Assembly (NCBI GenBank): GCA_937919015.1 | Contig: CALFPN010000057.1 | Span: forward strand, 1 to 39,779 | DNA from: an uncultured Clostridia bacterium | GTDB lineage: Bacteria > Bacillota > Clostridia > Lachnospirales > Anaerotignaceae | Length of the DNA: 39,779 nucleotides | Reading direction: 5' to 3' | In this document: in pieces, positions 1-7,795 of the stretch | Position numbering within the stretch: the first letter of the stretch is position 1 | Layout: each line of letters starts with the position of its first letter | Notes under the pieces: generated by a model | Databases searched by the model: none | Seen by the model: only the letters and a program-made list of their open reading frames with translations | What the model was told of the DNA's origin: nothing | Program-made: the position numbers and the translations under genes

Positions 1-2
1 AA

Positions 3-134
3 CAGGATAACAACACCTTGTTTTGTAATGAGTGTAGAAAAAAATGTTCTGAATGGTCAAAGATGGGTGATAAGAGTTATCAAAAAAACGCTAATAATCT
101 GATATGGAGAAGTATTAAGAGAAATAATAGATGA
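3..134 (+). CDS. 3' end of a small cysteine-containing protein (5' cut by window)
   Basis: An open frame enters from the window edge and ends at TGA 132-134 after 43 codons. It contains a CxxCxxxC motif (residues 8-15 of the visible part) that could bind zinc, followed by a basic, Asn/Lys-rich tail. It ends 18 bp before the next start, which has an aggggg ribosome site at 140-145, so the two could be co-transcribed. The region is far more AT-rich than the genes to the right. I do not recognise the family. The DpnD/PcfM-like start that follows suggests conjugative-element DNA. It could also be a chance open frame. Confidence 0.3.
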   Translation, partial: QDNNTLFCNECRKKCSEWSKMGDKSYQKNANNLIWRSIKRNNR

Positions 135-152
135 GATATTAGGGGGTGGCGA

Positions 153-1397
153 GTGATGAAATACAAAGTTGAATTAGCAGAATTTCATACAGTGATTGTT
201 GAAGCATCTTCAAAGAAAGAAGCAGAAGACAAAGTGGCTGTTATGGATGATGAAGATATTTTAAGTGCGATTCGTTTTCATACAACGGGCAAACCGGATA
301 TGACGATGCTTGAAAAAATTGTTTTTGTGGCAGATTATATTGAGCCGAATCGGAAGAAGGCGGCACATCTGGAGGAACTGCGAAAGATGGCATTTGAGGA
401 TCTGGATGAGACGGTTCTGGCTATACTGGAGCAGACGCTGGATTATCTGGAAGAATCCGATGAAAAGATTTATGATCGTATCGGTTCCGTAAAAATCCCT
501 TCTTATGAATACAAAAGATGGACCAGCGAGGGGATGCATAGTCTGGTTTCTTCTGTATATCAGCTGGACAGCGGTATGAAACAGACAAAACTGGCTGAAA
601 AAATTCAGAAAATGGCACTGGAAGTAACCGTGAAATCCATGTTTTCCAACATCAAACAGACACAGGAAAATCTGGAACTGGTGCAGAAAAATGCGGATAT
701 CCAGCAGAAACTGTACGAACAGGGCTATGCGAAATATCGTCTGGGCATGCTGAGCAAATATAATCTGGATCAGCTGAAAGTGGCAGCAGATCAGGCAAAA
801 GGCAACGCAGCCCTGCTGGAAACAACACTGGAACAGACTTATATCAAATTCAATAACCTGATCGGCGAAAATCCCGAAAAGCGTTTCGAATTTGTTTATG
901 ACGTGACTTTCAAACCTTACGAAATGACACAGACCATCGATCAGTATATCAACAGTGCCCTGAAAGAGGATCTGTCTATCCAGCTTCAGGAACTGACAAC
1001 AGATGCGGCGAAATTCAAAAAGAACTATCGCAATTATGATGCAGTCACATCTACCGATGATGCCGATGCACTGGATTATGATAAACAGAAACGTGCCCTG
1101 AAAACAGCAAAAGAAAACAAAGAACTGCTGATCCGCAACGCTTATCTGCAGTTGGGTCAGATGGAAAGCATGTATGCTTCCGCGCAGGCAGACCTGACAA
1201 AGGCGCAGGCGGATTACCGCGTGACACAGGTGAATTATCAGGCGGGCAACGTAACAAAAACCGTGGTGGAACAGGCCGAAATGGGCGTGATTTCCGCACA
1301 GAATGCACTGAACGAAATCGTTTATAACTACGACATGCTGATTTACACATTCGAAAATCCCAGCCTGCTGGCGGATACAGGTGCAGCAGCAAAATAA
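153..1397 (+). CDS. Chimeric ORF: DpnD/PcfM-like start + YqeK C-terminal part + TolC-family C-terminal part
   Basis: One uninterrupted 414-codon frame built from three unrelated pieces. Residues 1 to about 31 resemble the start of small DpnD/PcfM-family proteins of conjugative elements (MKYKVEL..., then a lysine- and glutamate-rich helix). Residues 32 to about 110 are the C-terminal part of YqeK-type HD hydrolases, with HTTG and ADYIEP-like signatures. From about residue 130 to the end the protein is a long-helix TolC-family domain with the usual QENLELVQKN and YRLGMLSKY repeats. Each piece is incomplete: PcfM lacks its acidic end, YqeK lacks its N-terminal half including the HD pair, and TolC lacks its signal peptide and first third. 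No single function can be assigned. A start ATG with an aggggg site supports translation, but rearrangement or misassembly near 246 and near 480-540 is equally possible. Confidence 0.6.
   Translation: MMKYKVELAEFHTVIVEASSKKEAEDKVAVMDDEDILSAIRFHTTGKPDMTMLEKIVFVADYIEPNRKKAAHLEELRKMAFEDLDETVLAILEQTLDYLEESDEKIYDRIGSVKIPSYEYKRWTSEGMHSLVSSVYQLDSGMKQTKLAEKIQKMALEVTVKSMFSNIKQTQENLELVQKNADIQQKLYEQGYAKYRLGMLSKYNLDQLKVAADQAKGNAALLETTLEQTYIKFNNLIGENPEKRFEFVYDVTFKPYEMTQTIDQYINSALKEDLSIQLQELTTDAAKFKKNYRNYDAVTSTDDADALDYDKQKRALKTAKENKELLIRNAYLQLGQMESMYASAQADLTKAQADYRVTQVNYQAGNVTKTVVEQAEMGVISAQNALNEIVYNYDMLIYTFENPSLLADTGAAAK
246..482 (+). pseudogene. yqeK: YqeK (HD-domain Ap4A hydrolase) C-terminal fragment inside the chimera
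   Basis: The translated segment carries DEDILSAIRFHTTG and, slightly further on, the EKIVFVADYIEPNRK block that is diagnostic for YqeK, the symmetrical diadenosine tetraphosphate hydrolase of Firmicutes. The fragment keeps the late His and Asp metal ligands but lacks the first His and the HD doublet, so it cannot be an active hydrolase. In related genomes yqeK normally follows nadD; neither nadD nor rsfS is nearby. The boundaries are estimates from where the family resemblance starts and fades. Confidence 0.6.
540..1397 (+). pseudogene. TolC-family protein, C-terminal two-thirds, fused in frame to foreign sequence
   Basis: About 285 residues of alternating long amphipathic helices with the two-fold repeat typical of TolC/outer-membrane-efflux family proteins (first repeat around residues 150-230, second around 310-395 of the ORF). 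TolC-like proteins also occur in monoderm Clostridia, where their role is not settled. Codon use (ctg, gaa, aaa) matches the well-expressed genes alaS and dctP elsewhere in the window, so this piece looks native. The N-terminal signal peptide and first third of the family are missing. A strong terminator follows directly. The left boundary is approximate. Confidence 0.6.
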
Positions 1398-1411
1398 AAA
1401 AGAAGTTTTGA

Positions 1412-1440
1412 GAACTCCGAGAAATCGGGGTTCTTTTTTT
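1412..1440 (+). terminator. Intrinsic terminator after the TolC-family ORF
   Basis: Nine-base stem GAACTCCGA / TCGGGGTTC (one G-T pair) with a GAAA loop at 1421-1424, followed by a run of seven T. Confidence 0.9.
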
Positions 1441-1469
1441 GCATAAAATTTCCGTTCTTTCGCAAACTA
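1441..1469 (+). promoter_or_regulatory. Candidate forespore sigma-G-type promoter for the ger operon
   Basis: GCATA (1441-1445), a 17-base gap, then CAAACTA (1463-1469). This is close to the known sigma-G pattern (GHATR, about 18 bases, CATnnTA), with one mismatch in the -10 element. It lies 25 bases before the gerA start. GerA-family operons are classically forespore-expressed, which fits. No SigA-type promoter is visible in the gap. Confidence 0.45.
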
Positions 1470-1493
1470 GCCAAAAAGACAGGCGGTGAATCT

Positions 1494-2963
1494 ATGCAGC
1501 TAACAAAAAGCTTGGAGCAGAACATGACAGCCATTGATGAAGCCCTGCGGGATTGCGGAGATATTGTGCGGCGGGAATTTCGTGTGGGCGGAGGGGGCAG
1601 GCTGGTCATGCTCTACGCGGATAACTTTGTAGATCTGGAGGCTCTACGGGAATCCATACTGGAGACGGTGATGCTGGATTATCAGAACGAGCAGCCGAAA
1701 GGAATCCTGGAGGCCCTTCTGGAAGAAGCCATTGCCATCAGTGAAGTGAAAAAGATCACAACCGTTGATGAGATCTGCGATGCCGTATTTTGGGGAGATA
1801 CGGTTCTCTTGATGGATGGGAATGATTTTGCCCTGCAGGCGACCACAAAACAATTCCCCAACCGCGGGATCAGTAAGGCGGAGACGGAAGTGGTGGTGCA
1901 GGGGCCGAAGGATGCCTTTATGGAGGTTATGGCTTTCAACATCGTGCTGACAAGGCGGCGCATCCGTGACCCGAAGTTGAAACTGAAACGGAAAAAAGCG
2001 GGGAACCGCACAAAGACGGATATTGCGCTGATGTATATGGAGGACTTGGTGCGGCCGGAGGTGCTGGCGCAGGTGGAAAAACAGCTGGATGCTATGCATA
2101 TCGCAGGACTTCTGGACAGCGGCTCTATGGAGCAGCTGTTGGAACGGCGGAAATATTCCCCCTTTCCCCAGCTGCAGATGACGGAACGGCCGGATAAAAC
2201 GGCATCGGCACTTTTGGAGGGGCGAGTGGTACTTCTGGCGGATAATACGCCCTACGCCATTTTGCTTCCGGCGACATTAAATACCTTTTTTCAGGCGGCG
2301 GAGGATTACTATGAACGGTGGGAGATCATGAGCTTCATCCGTCTGATTCGCTATGCAGCAGCATTTTTTGCAGTGGCTTTGCCGGGACTGTATATCGCCT
2401 TTGCGGTTTATCATCCCCAGCTGATGCCCACAGCCTTGGCCTTAAAGGTGGCTTCCACCAGAGGGGCAATCCCCTTTTCTGTCATTGGGGAAGTCCTCAT
2501 CATGGAGCTGGCCTTTGAACTGCTGCGGGAAGCAGGCATCCGCCTGCCATCTCCTGTCAGCTCCACCATTGGTATTGTCGGTGGCATCATCATCGGTTCG
2601 GCTGCAGTGGAAGCGGGGATCGTCAGCCCTGTGGTGGTCATTGTAGCGGCTCTGACGGGGATCTGTACCTTTGTGATCCCCAATGTATCCATTGTTTCCG
2701 GTCTTCGGATCAGCAAATATCTGGTGATTCTGCTGGCTTCGGTGTTTGGGCTGTTTGGGGTCTGGGCAGCACTGCTGCTGTTGTTGGGCCATCTTGCCGG
2801 CCTGACTTCCTATGGGATTCCCTATCTGTATCCCTATTGTTCTTCTTCTATCAACAATGACAGGGATTGGGAGGACAGCATTTTCCGTCTGCCCCTTTCT
2901 AAAAGGAGCGGGAGACCGATCTTTGCAAGACCTTTGAAAAAAGAGAGAAGGGAGGGTGAATGA
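1494..2963 (+). CDS. Spore germination protein, GerA family (receptor A subunit)
   Basis: A 489-residue A subunit of a GerA-type nutrient germinant receptor in the inner spore membrane. The N-terminal cytosolic half (about 1-270) carries the family signatures, for example ILEALLEEAIA at 62-72 and a basic VLTRRRIRDPKLKLKRKK stretch before 170. The C-terminal half has hydrophobic segments between about 278 and 440, including the conserved IPFSVIGEVLIMELAFELLREAG region. Length is normal for the family. An AGGCGGTG ribosome site precedes the ATG. The end overlaps the gerB start region, so the subunits are probably translationally coupled. The specific germinant cannot be read from the sequence, so I do not choose among gerAA, gerBA and gerKA. 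Confidence 0.93.
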   Translation: MQLTKSLEQNMTAIDEALRDCGDIVRREFRVGGGGRLVMLYADNFVDLEALRESILETVMLDYQNEQPKGILEALLEEAIAISEVKKITTVDEICDAVFWGDTVLLMDGNDFALQATTKQFPNRGISKAETEVVVQGPKDAFMEVMAFNIVLTRRRIRDPKLKLKRKKAGNRTKTDIALMYMEDLVRPEVLAQVEKQLDAMHIAGLLDSGSMEQLLERRKYSPFPQLQMTERPDKTASALLEGRVVLLADNTPYAILLPATLNTFFQAAEDYYERWEIMSFIRLIRYAAAFFAVALPGLYIAFAVYHPQLMPTALALKVASTRGAIPFSVIGEVLIMELAFELLREAGIRLPSPVSSTIGIVGGIIIGSAAVEAGIVSPVVVIVAALTGICTFVIPNVSIVSGLRISKYLVILLASVFGLFGVWAALLLLLGHLAGLTSYGIPYLYPYCSSSINNDRDWEDSIFRLPLSKRSGRPIFARPLKKERREGE

Positions 2964-2964
2964 T

Positions 2965-4068
2965 GTGTTTGCGGAGAATCGGAAAATTTCTCTCAGACAG
3001 CTGCAGATCCTGTTATTACTGGATTCTTTTGGTACGGTTGTCCTTTTCCTTCCGGCGGAACTGGCTCAGATAAGCGGGCGGGGTTGCTGGGTGGCGGCTT
3101 TGGTTGGAGGTATCGTTTTTGCGGTATCCTCTTTGCTGCTGACGATGGCGGGCAGCAAAATGCCTGAGGGCACAGCGGTAGAATGGTATCGTTTTTGCTT
3201 CGGGAACTGGATCGGCGGGGCGGTTCTGGTTGGTCTGGCGGTGAAGCTGCTTTTTGATGGGCTGATGGAATTGCGGATCTTCAGCGAAGTGGTCTGTCGA
3301 ACGATGTTGCCGAATACACCGGTATGGGTCATCTCGCTGGTGATTCTTTTGGTAGCGGGCACATTGGCGGATCAGGGGATCGAATGTCGTGGGAGAACGG
3401 CGGAGATCCTGTTTTTTGCGGTCGTTGTTCCGCTGGTCATCGTTCTGCTGGCTGTGGCGGTTTCTACAAAATTTGATCGGGTGCTGCCGCTGGCATTGCC
3501 TTCGTTCGCAGGAGTGAAAAACGGCATTGGGGCCATGAGCATCGTTTTTCAAGGGCTGACCTTTCTGTATTTCATTTTTCCTGACCTGCGGAAGCCTGCC
3601 ATGGCAAAAGGGGCGGTGCTGAAAAGTGTCATCACAACGACCATTCTGGTGACCATCATGGTATTTCTCTGTCTGGCGGTTTATGGGAAGGTGGTTCTTT
3701 CGGAGAAACTGCTGCCCACCCTGCAAATGATGGAGCGGGTCAGCTTCAGCGGGGTGTTTCTGACCAGACAGGATATCCTGCTTCTGTGGTTTTGGATGGC
3801 ATCGGTATGTATTTTTCTTTCCGGGGTGTTGTTTTATGGGTCCCTTTTGGGGGTTCGCCTGCGAAAGCAGCCGGAAACAAAGCGGAAAAATTGGCTTTGG
3901 GCCTGTCTGTCGGCGGTTTTCGCCGCATCCTTCCTGCCGGAAAATCTTTCCGAGGCTTATCGTCTGCGGATGCAGATCGCACCATGGCTCCATCTGTTTT
4001 ATCTGATTATTTTGCCGCTGCTATTGCTGTTGTTGGCAAGAAGGGAAGGGGGCAGAGGAGATGTATAA
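2965..4068 (+). CDS. Spore germination permease, GerB family (receptor B subunit)
   Basis: Integral membrane B subunit of the GerA-type receptor, related to APC-superfamily amino-acid permeases, with about ten hydrophobic segments across 367 residues. It begins with the typical ISLRQLQILLLLDSFG segment just before helix 1. Two in-frame GTG starts exist. The one at 2956 directly abuts the GGGAGG ribosome site (2950-2955), whereas GTG 2965 is spaced nine bases from it, so I prefer 2965. The end overlaps gerC by 8 bp. It should form a complex with the A and C subunits and probably contacts the germinant. Confidence 0.9.
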   Translation: MFAENRKISLRQLQILLLLDSFGTVVLFLPAELAQISGRGCWVAALVGGIVFAVSSLLLTMAGSKMPEGTAVEWYRFCFGNWIGGAVLVGLAVKLLFDGLMELRIFSEVVCRTMLPNTPVWVISLVILLVAGTLADQGIECRGRTAEILFFAVVVPLVIVLLAVAVSTKFDRVLPLALPSFAGVKNGIGAMSIVFQGLTFLYFIFPDLRKPAMAKGAVLKSVITTTILVTIMVFLCLAVYGKVVLSEKLLPTLQMMERVSFSGVFLTRQDILLLWFWMASVCIFLSGVLFYGSLLGVRLRKQPETKRKNWLWACLSAVFAASFLPENLSEAYRLRMQIAPWLHLFYLIILPLLLLLLARREGGRGDV

Positions 4069-5151
4069 AGGAAAGTTGCTGTTATTAAGCCTGCTGCCGC
4101 CCTTATTTCTGACGGGCTGCTGGGATAAAAAAGACCCGGAGGACAAGGACCACTGGCTGGTAGACGAGGAGGCCGCTGCCGTGGTGCGGCGGATCCTTCT
4201 GCGGAAGGATGCAGATTTACCTTTGCCCCCGCCAACACAGGAGAGGGCGAAGCCCGTACCTACACCGCCGAAAGTGAGACCCTGGCAGGGGCGGTGGCGC
4301 AGATTGATGGGCAGATGTCTCGGAAAACGGATTTGGGACAGCTGAAAACGGTCATTTTTAGCGGAGAGCTTCTGGAAGACAGCCAAAAGCTGGATGGGAT
4401 TTTGCAGGAGTTGGAACGCAGCCAGACGGTTTCTGAAAAAGTGATGCTGCTGGCAACCACAGATCAGGCGGCAGACTGCACAGAGGCAGTTCTGGCGGCG
4501 GACAGCAAAACCGGTACATTTCTGTGGGATTTTTATAAGAATACGGCCGGAGAGGTGGCTGTGACCAAGGGCGTTGATTTGGATACCTTCCTGACGGAAT
4601 GGACGGAGCAGAGCGGCAATGGGGTTTTGCCCCGCATTTCGGTAGAGGAAGAAAAACTGGAATTGGGGGGTGGTGTGGCAGTTACGCAGAATCGGATCTA
4701 TCCCCTCAGCAATGCAGAAGAAAGGGGCTATCTTTTTCTGCTGGGAGAGGCGGAAGGAGCCCTTCTGGAAGCCGTATATGAAGGGGAAACCCTTCCGGTG
4801 GAAATCGGAAAAAGCGAAGTGAGCTATGATTTTGCCGCAGAGGATACAGAAATCCTCTGCAGTGTAACCTTGCCTTTGGAAGGAACGCTGCAGGGAGGAG
4901 AGGGGATGTTCCTTTCCGAACAAAAGCGGGAGCAGATCGAGAGAATCTTTGAGGAACGCATAAGAGAGGAAATCGAGCATACCATAAAAATAGCGGGCAG
5001 GGCGAAAAAAGACCTTTTTGGGATTCTGCCGCGGATATATCGGAAGGAGCCTGTCATGACGGAAGGAATCTCTGAAGAAGCTCTCTGGCAGGCATTGCGT
5101 TTTGAGATTTGGCCGGAATTGGAATTAAAAGATATGGGACGAAAAAGATAA
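4061..5151 (+). pseudogene. Spore germination lipoprotein, GerC family, interrupted by a frameshift
   Basis: The first frame (from ATG 4061) gives a lipoprotein signal with lipobox LTGC (lipidated Cys20) followed by WDKKDPED, the classic GerC start. The rest of GerC lies in another frame: CRFTFAPANTGEGEARTYTAE is encoded from 4210, and the frame continues to TAA/TGA-free end 5151 with a normal GerC body and C-terminal domain. Adding one base near 4183-4188 would join the halves (AAAV-G-AADPSAEGC) into about 363 residues, a normal family length. So this is a one-base deletion or a sequencing error. If real, the outer-surface lipoprotein subunit of this receptor is lost. The downstream frame could start at GTG 4294 but would lack its lipid anchor. 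Confidence 0.8.
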
Positions 5152-5152
5152 T

Positions 5153-5182
5153 GTTTAAAAGAAGTGATTTTCGGCAATCCTT
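5153..5182 (+). promoter_or_regulatory. Candidate sigma-F promoter for spoIIR
   Basis: GTTTA (5153-5157), exactly 15 bases, then GGCAATCCTT (5173-5182). This fits the sigma-F pattern (GywTA, N15, GGnrAnAnTw) with one mismatch. It ends about 20 bases before the spoIIR start. In Bacillus spoIIR is transcribed by sigma-F, so position and function agree. Confidence 0.55.
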
Positions 5183-5203
5183 TTTCTGAAAGGGGAGACA
5201 GAA

Positions 5204-5872
5204 ATGGAAACCAACAGATATGCGGGGCTGCGGGCTCTTTGGAAAAAGGAAAAATGGATGTGGCTGCTGGCAGTGGTCATCGGGGTGGTATTTAGCCTGA
5301 TTTTTGGTGCCCACTGGACAAAGGGGTATTCGGAGATGGTTCGAAACGGGATTGCTGCCAAGGTGGTGCGGTTCCATGTTCTGGCCAATAGTGACGGGAA
5401 AGCCGATCAGCAGCTGAAATTGGCCGTGAGGGACAGGGTCTTGCGGGAATACGGCCATTTGCTGCAGGAATGTGAAAGCAAAGAGGAGACATTACAGGCG
5501 TTGGAACAGGCGCAGCAGGAAATCTGCGAAACAGCCATGGAAGAAGTCATCGCCCAAGGATATGATTATCCGGTGCGGGTTTCTCTGGTGCGGGAAGAAT
5601 TTCCCTTTAAAAAATATGATGATCTGATTTTTCCTGCAGGGGTGTATGATGCCCTGCGGATTGAGATTGGTGCTGCAGAAGGCCAGAATTGGTGGTGTGT
5701 TTTGTACCCCCAGATGTGTTTTGTAGATGCGGCTTGGGGCTATTCTACAGAGGAAAGCCACCGCCGCTTGGAAAATACACTGACGGAGGAGGAATTTCTC
5801 ATCGTTTCTGCCTTGGAGCAGGAGGAAATGACCCCGAAAATCAAATGGAAGATCGTGGAATTATGGCAATAA
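5204..5872 (+). CDS. spoIIR: Stage II sporulation protein R
   Basis: A signalling protein made in the forespore and exported to the intermembrane space, where it triggers SpoIIGA to process pro-sigma-E in the mother cell. One N-terminal membrane segment (about residues 19-38) is followed by the hallmark VRFHVLANSDGKADQQLKL motif (about 55-73) and the conserved domain to residue 190. Length (222) is usual for the family. A ggggag ribosome site lies just upstream. It sits after the ger genes but appears to have its own sigma-F-type promoter. A bidirectional terminator closes the unit. The presence of this gene implies a functioning sporulation pathway. Confidence 0.95.
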   Translation: METNRYAGLRALWKKEKWMWLLAVVIGVVFSLIFGAHWTKGYSEMVRNGIAAKVVRFHVLANSDGKADQQLKLAVRDRVLREYGHLLQECESKEETLQALEQAQQEICETAMEEVIAQGYDYPVRVSLVREEFPFKKYDDLIFPAGVYDALRIEIGAAEGQNWWCVLYPQMCFVDAAWGYSTEESHRRLENTLTEEEFLIVSALEQEEMTPKIKWKIVELWQ

Positions 5873-5874
5873 AA

Positions 5875-5902
5875 AAGAGGTTCAGAAATCTGAACCTCTT
5901 TT
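5875..5902. terminator. Bidirectional terminator between spoIIR and the DUF1294 gene
   Basis: Perfect 12-base stem AAGAGGTTCAGA / TCTGAACCTCTT with a two-base AA centre, flanked by A-rich and T-rich runs on the two sides, so it can end transcription from both converging genes. Confidence 0.9.
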
Positions 5903-5903
5903 T

Positions 5904-6212
5904 TTAGTTGAATGTGAAAGCGAATTTACCGATCAGTAGGAACGCTGCTAGCATATGCAAAATTGCAGTGGTAGTAAATACCAGAATAAAGTCCATGTGT
6001 CTGTTTTTATGGCGTTTGAAAACCATTGCACACAAACCGCCAAGACCGCCGCCCAATACAGCCATAACGAACATGTTTTTTTCGGGGATACGCCAGCCGT
6101 CTTTCTGGGCTCTTTTTTTATCAATGACCATTGTTACATACAGAATGATGTTGATGATAGCATAATAACCGAAGATGATGGCCAGAGCGGTAGGGTTGAA
6201 ATACATTTCCAT
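5904..6212 (-). CDS. DUF1294 small membrane protein
   Basis: A 102-residue protein with three to four hydrophobic segments and the DUF1294 signature: a cytosolic IDKKRAQKDGWRIPEK loop (about 30-45) followed by a glycine-rich LGGGLGGLCAM helix and a basic FKRHKNRH segment. The family is widespread and its function unknown. It is the last gene of the minus-strand shape/division cluster, 19 bp after the mgsA homologue, and ends at a shared bidirectional terminator. An AAGGAAAGG ribosome site lies a little far upstream of the first ATG; a second ATG is two codons in. Confidence 0.88.
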   Translation of the reverse strand: MEMYFNPTALAIIFGYYAIINIILYVTMVIDKKRAQKDGWRIPEKNMFVMAVLGGGLGGLCAMVFKRHKNRHMDFILVFTTTAILHMLAAFLLIGKFAFTFN

Positions 6213-6231
6213 TTATGAGTACGTCCTTTCC

Positions 6232-6627
6232 TTATTTCATTACGTTTCTCCAGTCCAGATCGCCTCTGTCCAAAGCCAGCAGCATTGCTTCTGCCGTTGC
6301 CAGATTGGTTGCCAGAGGAATGTTGTGCATATCGCACAGATGCAGGATGGAGTTTACTTCAGATTCATAGGAGTGAGGAGAAACAGGGTCTCTCAGGAAA
6401 ATCATCAGGTCGATATCGTTATTGATGATCTGTGCGCCCATCTGCTGTTCCCCGCCCAGACGAGCGGCAAGATATTTATGAACCACCAGATTGGCAGCTT
6501 CTTCTACCAGACGGCCGGTTGTACCGGTGGCAAAAAGTTCGTGCTTGCATAAAATGTGTCTATATGCAATGCAGAGGTTTTCCATCAATTTCTTCTTATT
6601 GTCATGTGCGATCAAGCCGATATTCAT
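6232..6627 (-). CDS. mgsA: Methylglyoxal synthase homologue with altered active-site residues
   Basis: A 131-residue protein of the MGS-like fold. Methylglyoxal synthase converts dihydroxyacetone phosphate to methylglyoxal and phosphate. Clear family signatures are IGLIAHDNKK at the start, ATGTTG at 33-38 (phosphate binding), DLMIFLRDP at 73-81 and NIPLATNLATAE at 102-113. Compared with the E. coli enzyme from memory, catalytic Asp71 in GGDQQ is Glu60 here (GGEQQ), His98 is Tyr87 and Asp101 is Glu90, while His19, Asp20 and Asp91 are conserved (His8, Asp9, Asp80). Activity is therefore uncertain. The start overlaps the rodA stop by 4 bp (ATGA), implying translational coupling. The fold assignment is firm; the enzymatic role is not. 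Confidence 0.85.
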   Translation of the reverse strand: MNIGLIAHDNKKKLMENLCIAYRHILCKHELFATGTTGRLVEEAANLVVHKYLAARLGGEQQMGAQIINNDIDLMIFLRDPVSPHSYESEVNSILHLCDMHNIPLATNLATAEAMLLALDRGDLDWRNVMK

Positions 6628-7772
6628 AATGATCCTCCTTCAAAAAGCGATTTTGTCTCTTTTTTTCTGATATTTAAAATTAACCCAATGGCGACCATGT
6701 TTGTCCACATGGAACTGCCGCCATAGCTGACAAAGGGCAATGACATCCCTGTATTGGGCAGAATGCCTGTAGCTACGCCTGCGTTTACAAAAGTCTGGAA
6801 CGCAAACATGCCGGCGATACCTGCAGCAACCAATTGGCTGAAGGTATCTCTGGCTGATGTTGCTACTACTATACACCGAAAAACGATAAAAAGCAAGACA
6901 GCCAGAACAAATGTGCACCCAAAGAAGCCAAATTCTTCCCCAATCACGGAAAAAATAAAGTCGTTATGGGGTTCCGGCAGATAGCTCAGCTGGTTCAGAG
7001 TACCGTTGAATAATCCTTTTCCTGTCAGCTGACCGGAACCGATGGCAGAAATGGATTTTTCCGTCTGGTAATAAAGATTGGCATCACGGGTGGGGTCAAC
7101 GAAAGACAGGATACGGTTGAACTGGTGCTGCTTGAAGACCTTATCCGTAAAGATGGGGTTTTCCAGCGAAACGTCGATTAAAATCAATGCAACGATGGGT
7201 ACGCCGATGATGAGAACCGTTCGGATAAACCGCCAGTCCAGCCCTGCGATAAAGAGCTCGATACAGAAGATGGCCACCAGAACCAGGCTGGCAGACAGGG
7301 CCGGCTGCTTCTGGATCAGCACCAGCGGAATAGCCAGCATGCCGCAGAGGAAAGCGATGGTACGGATGTCATCCAGTTCCTTCTGACGCATGGTGATAAC
7401 CTTAGCCAGGCAGAAGATCATGATGACCTTGGCAAATTCCGAAGGCTGTATGGTCAAAGGCCCGACGGCAATCCAGCGGGTTGCCCCCTTATTGTCTACG
7501 CCGATTAGAAGAACGGCAATCAACAGCAGGATATTTGCGATATATAGCGGAATATGAAATTGGGAGAAATATTCATAATCTACATTGGAGGCGACTACCA
7601 TCAGCCCCAGCCCGATGAGGAAAAACACACCGTGCTTGATGACATTGGAGGAGGATTCCCCTAAATTTACATGGGTCGCGCTGGCAATACAGATCAGGCT
7701 GAAAAATACCAGCAGGCATACAGCACCGACCAGCCACCAATCTATATTCTGGATATATTTTCTGATATTCAT
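6624..7772 (-). CDS. rodA: Rod-shape-determining protein RodA (SEDS peptidoglycan glycosyltransferase)
   Basis: A polytopic membrane protein of the SEDS family (382 residues, about ten membrane segments) that polymerises glycan strands for side-wall growth with a class B PBP. It shows the family's PHNDFIFSVIGEEFGFFG motif (about 273-290) and the C-terminal GMSLPFVSYGGSSM signature (about 340-353). SEDS members include FtsW and SpoVE; RodA is chosen because it lies in the mreBCD-PBP2-min cluster. An AGAGGG ribosome site precedes ATG 7772. Two strong hairpins separate it from minE, so it may be partly uncoupled from the min genes. Confidence 0.93.
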   Translation of the reverse strand: MNIRKYIQNIDWWLVGAVCLLVFFSLICIASATHVNLGESSSNVIKHGVFFLIGLGLMVVASNVDYEYFSQFHIPLYIANILLLIAVLLIGVDNKGATRWIAVGPLTIQPSEFAKVIMIFCLAKVITMRQKELDDIRTIAFLCGMLAIPLVLIQKQPALSASLVLVAIFCIELFIAGLDWRFIRTVLIIGVPIVALILIDVSLENPIFTDKVFKQHQFNRILSFVDPTRDANLYYQTEKSISAIGSGQLTGKGLFNGTLNQLSYLPEPHNDFIFSVIGEEFGFFGCTFVLAVLLFIVFRCIVVATSARDTFSQLVAAGIAGMFAFQTFVNAGVATGILPNTGMSLPFVSYGGSSMWTNMVAIGLILNIRKKETKSLFEGGSL

Positions 7773-7795
7773 TGTAGATCCCTCTTTTCAGATTT

